From Chitinophagaceae bacterium (GTDB taxonomy: Bacteria; Bacteroidota; Bacteroidia; Chitinophagales; Chitinophagaceae): a DNA stretch of 64,000 nucleotides. The stretch's first letter is position 1. Each line of letters opens with the position of its first letter. The translations under genes were made by a program, and so were the position numbers. The stretch covers positions 1-64,000 of the forward strand of contig JADKJV010000001.1 of NCBI GenBank assembly GCA_016720825.1. The letters are read 5' to 3'. Positions 18,060 to 26,338 of this stretch are shown here, in pieces. The notes beneath the pieces are model-generated. The model was not told the DNA's origin. It made no database searches and worked only from the letters and a program-made list of their open reading frames with translations.

Positions 18060-19181
18060 TTATTGTTGTTCTTTCTTTTCAAAATTGGCTCCGGTAGCCG
18101 GTCCCGGAAGTGCACTCAGGTCAACAGTATTTACATCACTGATATCATGAATGTCCATGAGCAGTTTCGGCGACCTGCCTCCCATCACTTCAGCCACGGT
18201 TTCTTTTGGTTTCTGCAATCCCAGGTAATGTCCCTGCGAAATCACAGAATGGCGGCTGATTTGCGTTGGTCCTTCAATGGTCCAGTCGTTAATATGTTTT
18301 TTATCAAACCGGCATTCATTGCAGATCCAGCCGGGCTTGCCATCGAACTGCTGCACTTCACCCCATTCGTTTTTGCGGCTGGTTACACGCAGTACATCAT
18401 CACCACGGTTCCATAAAGTCACTTTACCACAGCATTTATCGCAATCACGGTGTGCATCCACCGGTTTGGTGAACCACACCCGGTTTTTGAAACGGAACGT
18501 TTTATCGGTCAGGGCGCCAACGGGACAAACATCAATCATATTCCCGCTGAAGTCGTTGTCAATCGCTTTTGATATATAGGTTGAAATCTCTGAATGATCA
18601 CCGCGGTCGAGTACCCCGTGTACGCGCTGGTTGGTGATCTGGTCTGCCACAAATGTACAGCGGTAGCAGAGGATACAGCGGTTCATGTGTAACTGTATAT
18701 ATGGACCGATATCTTCTTTTTCAAATGTGCGGCGCTTGAATTCGTAGCGGGTACCTTCTTTGCCATGCTCATATCCGAGATCCTGCAGGTGGCATTCACC
18801 GGCCTGGTCGCAAACGGGACAGTCGAGCGGGTGATTCAGTAATAAAAATTCAACCACACCTGCACGGGCATCTTTCACGCGGTCGCTGGTCATGTTTTTA
18901 ATCACCATTCCGTCCATCACATTGGTGCGGCAGCTGGCCACGAGTTTAGGCATGGGCCTGGGGTCAGCGGCTGAACCGGCAGATACTTCCACAAGACAAC
19001 TGCGGCATTTACCGCCACTGCCTTTGAGTGAACTGTAATAGCACATGGCAGGCGGGGTTACGTCGCCGCCGATCTGCCTGGCTGCATTCAGGATGGAGGT
19101 GCCGGGAGTCACTTCGATAGTGATGTTATCGATGGTGACTTTGAAGTTCTTCGGCGCTTCTTGTTTTATTTCGTCTGCCAT
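18060..19181 (-). CDS. nuoG: NADH-quinone oxidoreductase subunit G, short form
   Basis: 373 residues. An N-terminal 2Fe-2S ferredoxin domain (MCYYSSLKGSGGKCRSC), the His/Cys-ligated cluster region (HPLDCPVCDQAGECHLQDLG), a two-cluster segment (NRCILCYRC, DVCPVGAL), and the start of the 4Fe-4S molybdopterin-type segment (CDKCCGKVTLWNRGDDVLRV). The long molybdopterin-like domain of E. coli NuoG (about 900 residues) is absent, as expected in Bacteroidota. Start at ATG 19181. Confidence 0.94.
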   Translation of the reverse strand: MADEIKQEAPKNFKVTIDNITIEVTPGTSILNAARQIGGDVTPPAMCYYSSLKGSGGKCRSCLVEVSAGSAADPRPMPKLVASCRTNVMDGMVIKNMTSDRVKDARAGVVEFLLLNHPLDCPVCDQAGECHLQDLGYEHGKEGTRYEFKRRTFEKEDIGPYIQLHMNRCILCYRCTFVADQITNQRVHGVLDRGDHSEISTYISKAIDNDFSGNMIDVCPVGALTDKTFRFKNRVWFTKPVDAHRDCDKCCGKVTLWNRGDDVLRVTSRKNEWGEVQQFDGKPGWICNECRFDKKHINDWTIEGPTQISRHSVISQGHYLGLQKPKETVAEVMGGRSPKLLMDIHDISDVNTVDLSALPGPATGANFEKKEQQ

Positions 19182-19192
19182 TATATCGATTC

Positions 19193-19450
19193 AAAAGTCA
19201 AAATTAAAAGTCAAAATCTAAACTCTAACAGTAACAAACACTCAAAAAATTCAGCTACCCTAACAGTAACACCCAAAAGTAAAAATTCAAAAGTCAAAAT
19301 CTAGACCCTAACTGAATTAAACACCTTAAAAAGTCAAAAATCAAAATTCAAAAACTAAACCCTAACTGTATCAAACACTCTAAAAAGTCAAAATTCAAAA
19401 GTCAAAATCTAGACCCTAAATGTATCAAACACTCTAAAAAATCAAATTCA
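19193..19450. repeat. 54-bp degenerate tandem repeat built from 7-nt words
   Basis: Copies begin with AAAAAGTC near 19274, 19328 and 19382, exactly 54 bp apart, with older copies at about 19192 (52 bp) and 19244 (about 30 bp) and a partial one after 19435. Each has heptads (AAAAGTC, AAAATTC, AAAATCT) followed by a variable part with CCCTAACTGTATCAAACACT. It lies between nuoG and the four-helix-bundle gene. Confidence 0.85.
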
Positions 19451-19454
19451 TTCT

Positions 19455-19844
19455 TTAAGTCGACTTGCTGTTTATAAGAATAGCAGCAATAATATTTGCA
19501 ATTTCTTCTGCTTCCATTAACAACGCTCTCACTTTCTCTTTATCAACCTCCATTGTATCCCTGATCAGGCAAAGCCAATACTTTGTTTCGTTTGCTGATT
19601 TCAGCGCAATTGCGAAGAAATTTTTCCAGTCTTTTCGCGAAACACCAGCCTTTCCTTCCACCAAATTGGCTCCAATGGATGATGCACTGCGTATTAACTG
19701 ATCAAACAACGAATGAAAGACCTGTTTATATTGACAACCCTTAACAAAAAGCACAACCTCTTTCGAAAAAAAATATGATCTGTGCCTGATACTATAAGGC
19801 TTACCTTCTTCATTCAACTCAAAATCCTGAAATTCAATCTCCAT
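19455..19844 (-). CDS. S23/IVS-type four helix bundle protein
   Basis: 129 residues, all-helical, with the family's landmark ending of helix 2 and helix 3: QLIRSASSIGANLVEGKAG, RKDWKNFFAIALKSANETKYW and LMEAEEIANIIAAIL. Members occur in 23S rRNA intervening sequences, as orphan genes in Bacteroidota, and as Avd, the accessory protein of diversity-generating retroelements. No reverse transcriptase or variable repeat is seen nearby. The gene splits the nuo cluster between nuoF and nuoG and is bordered by word arrays on both sides, which suggests insertion as a unit. Confidence 0.88.
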   Translation of the reverse strand: MEIEFQDFELNEEGKPYSIRHRSYFFSKEVVLFVKGCQYKQVFHSLFDQLIRSASSIGANLVEGKAGVSRKDWKNFFAIALKSANETKYWLCLIRDTMEVDKEKVRALLMEAEEIANIIAAILINSKST

Positions 19845-19857
19845 AACCCACGGTTTC

Positions 19858-19903
19858 TAGTCACTTTGCTATTTTGAATTTTTACTTTTTACTTTCTACT
19901 GTC
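19858..19903. repeat. short array complementary to the left array of the S23 gene
   Basis: TTTTGAATTTTTACTTTTTACTTTC is the complement of words like AAAGTAAAAA and AAAAATTCAAAA in the 54-bp repeat on the other side of the four-helix-bundle gene, so the gene is flanked by inverted word tracts. Confidence 0.5.
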
Positions 19904-21260
19904 AGACTGCCGCGATTACAGGTAATGGATCTGCATAATGCCCGAGTCCATAGTTTTTCACCAAACATTCTGCGGGAAAATCAATATGCCATTCAAACTC
20001 ATCCCTGAAATGACGAATCGCTGCCGCCACCGGCCAGGCTGCTGCATCACCTAACGGACAAATTGTATTCCCTTCTATCTTACGCTGTATATCCCACAGC
20101 AGGTCAATATCTGATTTGCTGCCCTTGCCGTTTTCAATCTTCAGCAATATTTTTTCCATCCAGCCTGTTCCTTCGCGGCAGGGAGAACACTGTCCGCAGC
20201 TTTCATGCCGGTAGAAACGGGCGAGGGTGTATGTGTGTTTCACCACGCACTGAGAATCGTCGAGTACAATGAAACCACCGGAACCCATCATACTGCCTGT
20301 GGCAAAACCGCCGTCTGCTAAACTTTCATAAGTCATCATGCGGGTTTCGCCCTTTGCAGTTTTGAGCAATAAGTTAGCAGGGAGAATGGGAACAGATGAA
20401 CCACCCGGGATACAGGCTTTCAGTTTTTTGCCATTGGCAATACCGCCGCAGTATTCATCGCTGTAGAGGAATTCCTCCACGCTGATCATCATATCAATTT
20501 CATATACCCCCGGCTTTTTGATATTGCCGCAGGCTGAAATCAGTTTTGTACCGGTTGATTTGCCGATACCGATTTTTGCATATTCTTCTCCGCCGTCATT
20601 GATAATAGGAACTACAGCCGCAATCGTTTCCACGTTGTTCACCACTGTCGGGCAATCCCACAAACCTTTTACCGCAGGGAATGGAGGTTTGATGCGCGGG
20701 TTACCGCGTTTGCCTTCCAGGGATTCGAGCAATGCGGTTTCTTCACCGCAGATATAAGCACCGGCACCACGCTGCACATAAATTTCCAGGTCGTAACCGG
20801 TTCCTAAAATATTTTTTCCCAGCCAGCCATTGTTTTTGGCTTCCTGGATCGCTTGTTCAAGTATGGCTACAATCCATGCATACTCACCACGGATATAGAT
20901 GTAAGATCTTTTGGCACCCAGTGCATAAGAAGAAGTAATCATTCCCTCAATCAGCAGATGGGGAATAAATTCCATCAGGTAACGGTCTTTAAAAGTACCG
21001 GGCTCACTTTCATCTGCATTCACCACCAGGTAGCGGGGAACACCTTCGGGTTTGGCCAGGAAACTCCATTTCATGCCTGTAGGGAAACCCGCACCACCAC
21101 GTCCGCGCAATCCGCTTTTCTTCACTTCATCTGTCACCTGGTCCGGACTCATGGTCTTCAGCGCCTTCTCCACACTCTTATAACCACCATGCTGGCGGTA
21201 AACATCATATAACCTGATGTTTTCAATATGTGCTTTGTCTAAAAGTAGTTTACGTCCCAT
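19902..21260 (-). CDS. nuoF: NADH-quinone oxidoreductase subunit F
   Basis: 452 residues; it binds NADH and FMN and carries cluster N3. Motifs in order: GLRGRGGAGFPTGMKWSF (FMN/NADH), ESEPGTFKDR, GAGAYICGEETALLESLEG, and the 4Fe-4S ligands SCGQCSPCREGTGW with a later CPLGDA. It follows nuoE after several hundred bp that hold small genes and repeats. Confidence 0.96.
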   Translation of the reverse strand: MGRKLLLDKAHIENIRLYDVYRQHGGYKSVEKALKTMSPDQVTDEVKKSGLRGRGGAGFPTGMKWSFLAKPEGVPRYLVVNADESEPGTFKDRYLMEFIPHLLIEGMITSSYALGAKRSYIYIRGEYAWIVAILEQAIQEAKNNGWLGKNILGTGYDLEIYVQRGAGAYICGEETALLESLEGKRGNPRIKPPFPAVKGLWDCPTVVNNVETIAAVVPIINDGGEEYAKIGIGKSTGTKLISACGNIKKPGVYEIDMMISVEEFLYSDEYCGGIANGKKLKACIPGGSSVPILPANLLLKTAKGETRMMTYESLADGGFATGSMMGSGGFIVLDDSQCVVKHTYTLARFYRHESCGQCSPCREGTGWMEKILLKIENGKGSKSDIDLLWDIQRKIEGNTICPLGDAAAWPVAAAIRHFRDEFEWHIDFPAECLVKNYGLGHYADPLPVIAAV

Positions 21261-21265
21261 TTTTT

Positions 21266-21467
21266 TCTGTTGGCTTTTAGCTTTTAGCTGTTGGCATTTG
21301 GCTTTTTGCTAATTGCTTGTTACCTGATTCCTGTTACCTTTATTTTACTGAATAGTTTCACTCCAGGCACTGTTCTCGTTACCTGCTACCTGCATCCTGT
21401 CACCTGTCCCTCAACTCTCATCTATCTCACATCTGATATCTGATATCTAATATCTATTATCTAATAT
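21266..21467. repeat. mixed heptad word array downstream of the small membrane gene
   Basis: Starting next to nuoF: GTTGGCT, TTTAGCT, TTTAGCT, GTTGGCA, TTTGGCT, TTTTGCT (7-nt steps), then TTACCTG/CTACCTG/ATCCTG words, then CTGATAT, CTGATAT, CTAATAT, CTATTAT, CTAATAT, also 7-nt steps. Three different alphabets in one spacer. Confidence 0.75.
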
Positions 21468-21635
21468 CTAAGTCTTGTTTTCCTTATTCATCTCAGAAAT
21501 CCCCCGTATCAGTGATCCAATGGCTCCTCCTAAAAACCCCCAGGTGACAAACTCGATTTTTTGCGTCACCAATATCACAAAAACCAATGCCAACACACCT
21601 GATAAAATAAAATATCCACCTGATTTTAGTTTCAT
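21468..21635 (-). CDS. small membrane protein (55 aa)
   Basis: ATG at 21635 to TAG at 21468, beginning MKLKSGGYFILSGVLALVF. Two hydrophobic stretches (FILSGVLALVFVILVT and FVTWGFLGGAIGSLIRG) separated by a charged turn suggest a two-helix membrane hairpin, with a charged C-terminus (MNKENKT). Word arrays stand on both sides, yet the codon pattern is clean. No family is recognised. Its position inside the nuo cluster could mean an accessory role in complex I, but that is only context. Confidence 0.55.
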   Translation of the reverse strand: MKLKSGGYFILSGVLALVFVILVTQKIEFVTWGFLGGAIGSLIRGISEMNKENKT

Positions 21636-21640
21636 TGCGG

Positions 21641-21690
21641 ACTGATATCTATTATCTAATATCTCATATCTAATATCTTATATCTAATTT
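21641..21690. repeat. ATCTAAT heptad array
   Basis: Seven-nt steps of GATATCT, ATTATCT, AATATCT, CATATCT, AATATCT, TATATCT and AATTTCT between two small genes. The same words recur at 21431-21470, 25790-25806 and, complemented, at 40070-40098. Confidence 0.75.
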
Positions 21691-21693
21691 CTG

Positions 21694-22113
21694 CTAACCC
21701 CTCACTGCTTGTCTCGCAAACAAAATCCACCTTTTCCCTTTCTTCACCCACACTTCCAGCACTTTCAGGTGATAATTCCCCGGTATACTGTTCATTTCCC
21801 CTTTTATATCCGCGATAAACCGGGCGTTGGCCAGGTTACCGTTGAATGAAATATGAATACTGTCCTCGGCATAAGACAGGTATTTCATATACCCGGATTC
21901 CAGGTGACCGATCAGCTCATTCTTGTTTTCGATCCAGCCGTTACTGTGTCCGTAACTCAGCGCCTTATCGGTTTGCTGGTTGATGGAAACCGTATTCTTC
22001 TTCACCAGATCCTGGTGAAATTCTTTGAACGTCTGCACCAGCTTCACCGAATCAGTCTGGGCACTCACCAGCCCCGGACAAATCAGGAATATTATATAAA
22101 GAACTTTTCTCAA
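21694..22113 (-). CDS. secreted NTF2/SnoaL-like (DUF4440-type) protein
   Basis: 139 residues with a signal peptide (MRKVLYIIFLICPGLVSAQ, cleavage after SA-Q). The mature part has the cone-shaped NTF2-like pattern: an initial helix (LVQTFKEFHQDLVKK), LSYGHSNGWIENKNELI, and closing strands NYHLKVLEVWVKKGKRWILFARQ. Such proteins bind small ligands or have no known activity. It sits between nuoE and nuoF among word arrays and is probably not a complex I part. Confidence 0.8.
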   Translation of the reverse strand: MRKVLYIIFLICPGLVSAQTDSVKLVQTFKEFHQDLVKKNTVSINQQTDKALSYGHSNGWIENKNELIGHLESGYMKYLSYAEDSIHISFNGNLANARFIADIKGEMNSIPGNYHLKVLEVWVKKGKRWILFARQAVRG

Positions 22114-22119
22114 TATTTT

Positions 22120-22357
22120 TTATTTGTTACCAGTTTCCTGTTTCCAGTTTCCAGTTACTTGCTCTTTGCAACCTGCTCCCTGCCACCTGCAACCTGCTCC
22201 CTGCTCCCCCGTATAAGTTTCACTTAGGAAGCCGCAACTTGCCACTCCACGCCCCCTGCTACCTGTTACCTGTTACCTGCTTGCCTGCCCCCGAATAAGT
22301 TTCACTATCCGGGGCAAGCCTGCTTCCTGCCACCTGCTTCCTGCCTCCTGCAACCTG
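22120..22357. repeat. CCTGC and GTTNCCA heptad array
   Basis: Reads TTTCCAG, TTTCCAG, then AACCTGC, TCCCTGC, CACCTGC, AACCTGC, TCCCTGC in exact 7-nt steps, and later TTCCTGC, CACCTGC, TTCCTGC, CTCCTGC, AACCTGC. Two related inserts (CCCGTATAAGTTTCACTT and CCCGAATAAGTTTCACTA) interrupt it. The array directly abuts the nuoE stop codon. Confidence 0.8.
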
Positions 22358-22840
22358 CTACCTGTTCCTGCATTCCTCCACCAGCGCATCCACTTTCTCT
22401 TTCGTCAAATGTTCCCTGTAATGTTCTCCCAGCTGCATCATCGGGGCATAACCGCAGGCACCCAGGCATTCCACTGTTTTCAGTGTAAACAATCCATCGG
22501 CTGTTGTTTCACCTGGTTTGATGCCCAGTTTATCATAAATATATTTCACGATATCATCGCTGCCGTTCAGCATACAGGGACCCGTCTGGCATACTTCAAA
22601 CATATGCTTGCCAACCGGTTTCAGGTTAAACATGCTGTAGAATGTAGCCACTTCATACACTTCAATCGGATCCAGTTTCAGCAAACCAGCCACATAATCC
22701 ATCGTATCCGCACTCAGCCAGCCACCAAATTCCTGCTGAGCCAGATGCAATACCGGAATTAACGCACTCTTCTGTTTCCCTTCCGGATAGAAGGCGATAA
22801 TACGTTGTACTTCTTTTAAGGCGTTTTCAGAAAAATTCAT
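22358..22840 (-). CDS. nuoE: NADH-quinone oxidoreductase subunit E
   Basis: 160 residues; a thioredoxin-like fold holding the 2Fe-2S cluster N1a, ligated by CQTGPC and ECLGAC. Conserved start FSENALKEVQRIIAFYPEG and VYEVATFYSMFNLKPVG. The last residues are encoded against the word array, so the C-terminus (VEECRNR) may have been reshaped by it. Confidence 0.95.
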   Translation of the reverse strand: MNFSENALKEVQRIIAFYPEGKQKSALIPVLHLAQQEFGGWLSADTMDYVAGLLKLDPIEVYEVATFYSMFNLKPVGKHMFEVCQTGPCMLNGSDDIVKYIYDKLGIKPGETTADGLFTLKTVECLGACGYAPMMQLGEHYREHLTKEKVDALVEECRNR

Positions 22841-22847
22841 CTCGCAG

Positions 22848-23093
22848 TATTAAATTCCAAAATCCAAAATCCAAATCCCAAACCGCTTCTCCAATTGGCA
22901 CATCGGCACATTGTCACATTAGCTCATTAATAAATTCCAAAATCCAAATAACAAATCCCAAACCGCTTCGAAACAAAGTTCATCCTCAATCTTTCAACCT
23001 CTTCTCTTATTGTTTCATTGTTAAATTGCTAAATTGTTTCATTCTCACATTAACCAATTGTCACATTAGCACATTGGCTAATTGGCACATTGT
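22848..23093. repeat. AATCCAA heptad and ATTGGCAC octad arrays between nuoD and nuoE
   Basis: Two copies of a tract beginning AAATTCCAAAATCCAAA and ending CCCAAACCGCTTC (near 22850 and 22930). Each holds 7-nt steps of AATCCAA. Octads follow: ATTGGCAC, ATCGGCAC, ATTGTCAC, ATTAGCTC, and near 23050 ATTGTCAC, ATTAGCAC, ATTGGCTA, ATTGGCAC, ending at the nuoD stop. Confidence 0.8.
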
Positions 23094-24317
23094 CTACGCA
23101 TCAAGCTCTCCCGCTATCAAATTCAAACTACTCATCGTCATTATCGCATCACTCAGCATCCCCCCTTTCACCAGTTCTTCAAAAGCCTGGTAATATATAA
23201 AGCAGGGACGGCGGAAATGCAGGCGGTAAGGCGTGCGTCCTCCGTCACTGATAAAATAAAATCCGAGTTCACCGTTGGCAGCTTCGATGGAATGGTATAC
23301 TTCGCCAACAGGGATTTTGGTTTCGCCCATGATGATCTTGAAATGGTAAATCAGGGCTTCCATTTTCGTGTACACATCTTTTTTCTCCGGCAGGTAGTAT
23401 TCGGGAACATCGGCATGGAAAACCTCGGCTTCTGTTCCTTTAAAATCCTGCACTTTGCGGAATGCCTGTTCAAGGATACTCAGGCTCTCCCACATTTCTT
23501 TTCCGCGGACCAGCCAGCGGTCATAATTATCGCCGGTGGTGCCTACAGGTATGTTGAATTCAAAATCTTCGTAGCTGCTGTAAGGTGTGTGCACCCTTAC
23601 GTCATAGTCAACGCCCGCTGCGCGGAGGTTGGGACCGGTGAATCCGTAGTTCAATGCCCTTTCCGCACTGATGGCACCGGTACCGATGGTACGGTCCATA
23701 AAAATCCGGTTGCGCTGGAACAGGTTTTCAAACTCGCGGAGTACGCGGGGATATTCTTTCAGGAATTTATCCAGTTTCTGGAAAGCGATGTCGTTGAAGT
23801 TCCTTTCAAAACCACCGATACGGCCGATGTTGGTAGTGAGGCGTGAACCGCATACTTCCTCATAAATTTCATAAATCAATTCGCGGTACTGCATCACATA
23901 GAGGAATCCGGTATAAGCACCGGCATCCACACCTACGATGGAATTACAGATCAGGTGATCAGAAATCCGGGCAAGCTCCATGATAATAATCCGGAGATAA
24001 TCCACCCGCTTGGGCGTTTTCACTCCCAGTAATTTTTCACAGGTCATATGCCAGCCCATGTTATTGAGCGGCGAAGAACAATAATTGAGCCTGTCTGTTA
24101 TGGGAGTTATCTGGTAAAGCGGACGGCGTTCGGCCAGTTTTTCAAAAGCGCGGTGGATATAACCCACTGTCTGTTCCGTAGAAACAATACGCTCACCATC
24201 CAGTTCAAGGATATTCTGGAACACACCGTGCGTAGCCGGGTGCGTAGGCCCCAGGTTCAGCGTACTGGTCGTTTTCTCAATACTGCCTTCCGGTAATTTG
24301 ATATGGTGTTCTGACAT
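23094..24317 (-). CDS. nuoD: NADH-quinone oxidoreductase subunit D
   Basis: 407 residues; the 49-kDa homologue that forms the quinone site with NuoB. Conserved LNLGPTHPATHGV, YIHRAFEKLAERR, FLYVMQYRELIYEIYE and GTGAISAERALNYGFTGPNLRA. The family usually ends in a conserved D-R; here it ends ELDA, next to the ATTGGCAC array, so the terminal residue may have been replaced. Confidence 0.95.
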   Translation of the reverse strand: MSEHHIKLPEGSIEKTTSTLNLGPTHPATHGVFQNILELDGERIVSTEQTVGYIHRAFEKLAERRPLYQITPITDRLNYCSSPLNNMGWHMTCEKLLGVKTPKRVDYLRIIIMELARISDHLICNSIVGVDAGAYTGFLYVMQYRELIYEIYEEVCGSRLTTNIGRIGGFERNFNDIAFQKLDKFLKEYPRVLREFENLFQRNRIFMDRTIGTGAISAERALNYGFTGPNLRAAGVDYDVRVHTPYSSYEDFEFNIPVGTTGDNYDRWLVRGKEMWESLSILEQAFRKVQDFKGTEAEVFHADVPEYYLPEKKDVYTKMEALIYHFKIIMGETKIPVGEVYHSIEAANGELGFYFISDGGRTPYRLHFRRPCFIYYQAFEELVKGGMLSDAIMTMSSLNLIAGELDA

Positions 24318-24338
24318 AAGTACCCGCTTCCGGGAGGT

Positions 24339-24554
24339 TTACGATTTATTATTATTCCGGCTCTTCCAGGTACTAATGGTGTCAGATAATTTCAGGCCGG
24401 CTGTAAGTCCGAAGAACAGCGCGAGCCAGAGCCCGGCATTCTTCCCTTCATTCAAATACTTCAGCAGCCAAAACACCATCAATAACAAAAAGAGCAAAGT
24501 TCCGGCTGCATCAAAGTACAACCTGTTTTTTTTTATCCGTTCTTTCAACGTCAT
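24339..24554 (-). CDS. small membrane protein between nuoC and nuoD
   Basis: 71 residues. I use ATG 24554, 4 bp after the nuoC stop, rather than the longer frame from 24620 that would overlap nuoC. Start MTLKERIKKNRLYFDAAGT; two membrane helices (TLLFLLLMVFWLLKYL and LWLALFFGLTAGLKLSDT). Tight coupling between two complex I genes suggests co-expression; the function is unknown. Confidence 0.7.
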   Translation of the reverse strand: MTLKERIKKNRLYFDAAGTLLFLLLMVFWLLKYLNEGKNAGLWLALFFGLTAGLKLSDTISTWKSRNNNKS

Positions 24555-24558
24555 CTGA

Positions 24559-25074
24559 TCAGTACGTGCCTCCCCTGCCAAACATTTCATCATCTTTATC
24601 TGAGCGTGACTGGTCTTCAAGCGGGAATTCTTTCCTGAGCGGGAAGTAATCCATCTCTTCCACGTTCATGATCCGCTTCAGGTTGGGGTGGCCAACAAAA
24701 TTGATCCCGTAAAAATCATAGGTTTCCCTTTCCTGCCAGTTAGCTGCGGAGAATAAACCGCTGGCGGTATAAACATCCGGCTGACTGAGAGGGGCAAACA
24801 CTTTAAAACGCAGACGGATATTGTCCTCCAGGTTGTGAAGGTGATAAACCACTGCGAACTCACGACCCGGCTGATCCGGGTAATGCACTGCACATAAATC
24901 GGTAAGGAAACGAAACTTCAGTTCTTCATCATCGTACAGAAAGTTGAGCACTTTCAGGTTCTGTTCTTTCGGGGCTTCAAAACTGAGTAAACCATAGGGT
25001 TCTTCAAAACCGCTGACCAGTTCCCCGAATTTCTCGGTCAGCTTTTCCCTGATATGTTCGTTTGTCAATGACAT
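24559..25074 (-). CDS. nuoC: NADH-quinone oxidoreductase subunit C
   Basis: 171 residues; a peripheral-arm subunit without cofactors. Recognised by ETYDFYGINFVGHPNLKRIM and DYFPLRKEFPLEDQSR, the conserved C-terminal motif. It is separate from nuoD rather than fused. 15 bp after nuoB. Confidence 0.95.
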   Translation of the reverse strand: MSLTNEHIREKLTEKFGELVSGFEEPYGLLSFEAPKEQNLKVLNFLYDDEELKFRFLTDLCAVHYPDQPGREFAVVYHLHNLEDNIRLRFKVFAPLSQPDVYTASGLFSAANWQERETYDFYGINFVGHPNLKRIMNVEEMDYFPLRKEFPLEDQSRSDKDDEMFGRGGTY

Positions 25075-25088
25075 TGTATTGCTATCTG

Positions 25089-25673
25089 CTACTGGATGCC
25101 ATAGGACTCCAGCAGTCCTTTATATTGTTCACCGTTCCTTCTCCGCAGGCTTTCCTTGCCAACGAGATCCTGGATACGGAGTAATCCGTCAATAATTGCT
25201 TCGGGGCGGGGCGGGCAACCGGGAACATAAACATCCACGGGCACTACCTGGTCAATTCCCTGCAACACACTATACGTATCAAAAATACCACCGCTGCATG
25301 CACAGGCGCCTACGGCCATCACCCAACGGGGTTCCGCCATTTGCAGGTAAACCTGTTTTACCACCGGACCCATTTTCTTGGCAATCGTACCCATCACCAT
25401 CAGCAGGTCGCACTGGCGGGGAGAAAATCCCACACGCTCACTGCCAAACCTGGCCAGGTCATAATGGGAACCCATGGTAGCCATGAATTCAATACCACAA
25501 CAGGAAGTAGCAAAAGGCAAAGGCCAGATTGAATTCTTACGGGCCAGACCAATCACCTTATCCAGAGAAGTGGCCATAAAGCCCTCGCCCATGTGACCAT
25601 CAGGCATCTGAACCATGCTGATATCACTCTCCAGCGGCTTTTTGATGAGATTATATGATACCGGTCTAGACAT
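25089..25673 (-). CDS. nuoB: NADH-quinone oxidoreductase subunit B
   Basis: 194 residues; holds the terminal cluster N2 next to quinone. Ligands in WPLPFATSCCGIEFMA, VGACACSGGIF and YVPGCPPRPEAIIDG. The C-terminal extension (SLRRRNGEQYKGLLESYG) is short. Confidence 0.96.
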   Translation of the reverse strand: MSRPVSYNLIKKPLESDISMVQMPDGHMGEGFMATSLDKVIGLARKNSIWPLPFATSCCGIEFMATMGSHYDLARFGSERVGFSPRQCDLLMVMGTIAKKMGPVVKQVYLQMAEPRWVMAVGACACSGGIFDTYSVLQGIDQVVPVDVYVPGCPPRPEAIIDGLLRIQDLVGKESLRRRNGEQYKGLLESYGIQ

Positions 25674-25699
25674 ACATTTAATTTCGTTTGAACCCGTTA

Positions 25700-25808
25700 C
25701 TTTTTAGTTTCCAGTTACCAGTTTCCAGTTGCCAGTTACCAGACTTAAAACCACACTTTCCACTCTCAATTTTCAACTTTCAACTAAAATCTAATATCTA
25801 TTATCTAT
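25700..25808. repeat. GTTNCCA heptad array between nuoA and nuoB
   Basis: GTTTCCA, GTTACCA, GTTTCCA, GTTGCCA, GTTACCA in exact 7-nt steps, then a TTTTCAACTTTCAACT part, then AATATCT/ATTATCT words up to the nuoA stop codon. Confidence 0.8.
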
Positions 25809-26204
25809 CTAGTCTTCCCACTTCAACGCACCTTTCTTAATTATATATATAAATCCACAAACGAATAAACCTACAAATAACACCACCGCCCAGAATCCAT
25901 CCCATCCCAGCCCTTTGAAATTAACGGCATAAGGATAGAAGAAAATTACTTCCACATCGAATAAAACAAAAAGGATGGCGGTCAGGAAATATTTAATGGC
26001 CATTGGCTGGCGGGCATCCCCGTGCGTTCCAATTCCACTCGTAAAGTTCTGCAGTTTGTCGGTTGTTTTTCTTTTGGGACCCAGCCAGTGTGTTACTACA
26101 GTCAAAAAGGCAATCAATCCAACCGCGATAAATATTTGTATCGCCAGCGGGATGTAAGACCCGGAAGCATTGGGATTCAGACCGGTTTGTAGAAAATAGA
26201 TCAT
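25809..26204 (-). CDS. nuoA: NADH-quinone oxidoreductase subunit A
   Basis: 131 residues, three membrane helices, with KYFLTAILFVLFDVEVIFFYPYA (conserved FD-E) typical of NuoA. First gene of the complex I cluster on the minus strand. The promoter must lie between it and the terminator at 26281, a short gap of under 80 bp. Confidence 0.95.
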   Translation of the reverse strand: MIYFLQTGLNPNASGSYIPLAIQIFIAVGLIAFLTVVTHWLGPKRKTTDKLQNFTSGIGTHGDARQPMAIKYFLTAILFVLFDVEVIFFYPYAVNFKGLGWDGFWAVVLFVGLFVCGFIYIIKKGALKWED

Positions 26205-26280
26205 AGGTGATTTGCTGGCGCAAAAATAAGACTACCATACCAAATTACCTTACTGTTTCAGAAATAAGAAAATCTGCGGC

Positions 26281-26314
26281 AAAAAAATCCCCCACCATAA
26301 AGGCAAGGGGACTT
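26281..26314 (-). terminator. intrinsic terminator after the TPR gene
   Basis: On the minus strand AGTCCCCTTGCC, short loop, GGTGGGGGA followed by TTTTTTT. The open frame of the TPR gene translates through it only because of an extra A upstream; with the corrected stop at 26339 the hairpin is properly 3' of the gene. Confidence 0.8.
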
Positions 26315-26338
26315 TCAAAGTAAAAGAAGAAAACCGAG

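Noticed and set aside
19193..19450. 54-bp tandem repeat as a CRISPR array
   Set aside because: The whole 54-bp unit repeats, including the part that would be a spacer; copies are degenerate and no cas gene is present.
19455..19844. Four-helix-bundle gene as Avd of a diversity-generating retroelement
   Set aside because: No reverse transcriptase, template repeat or variable repeat with A-specific changes was found in the window.
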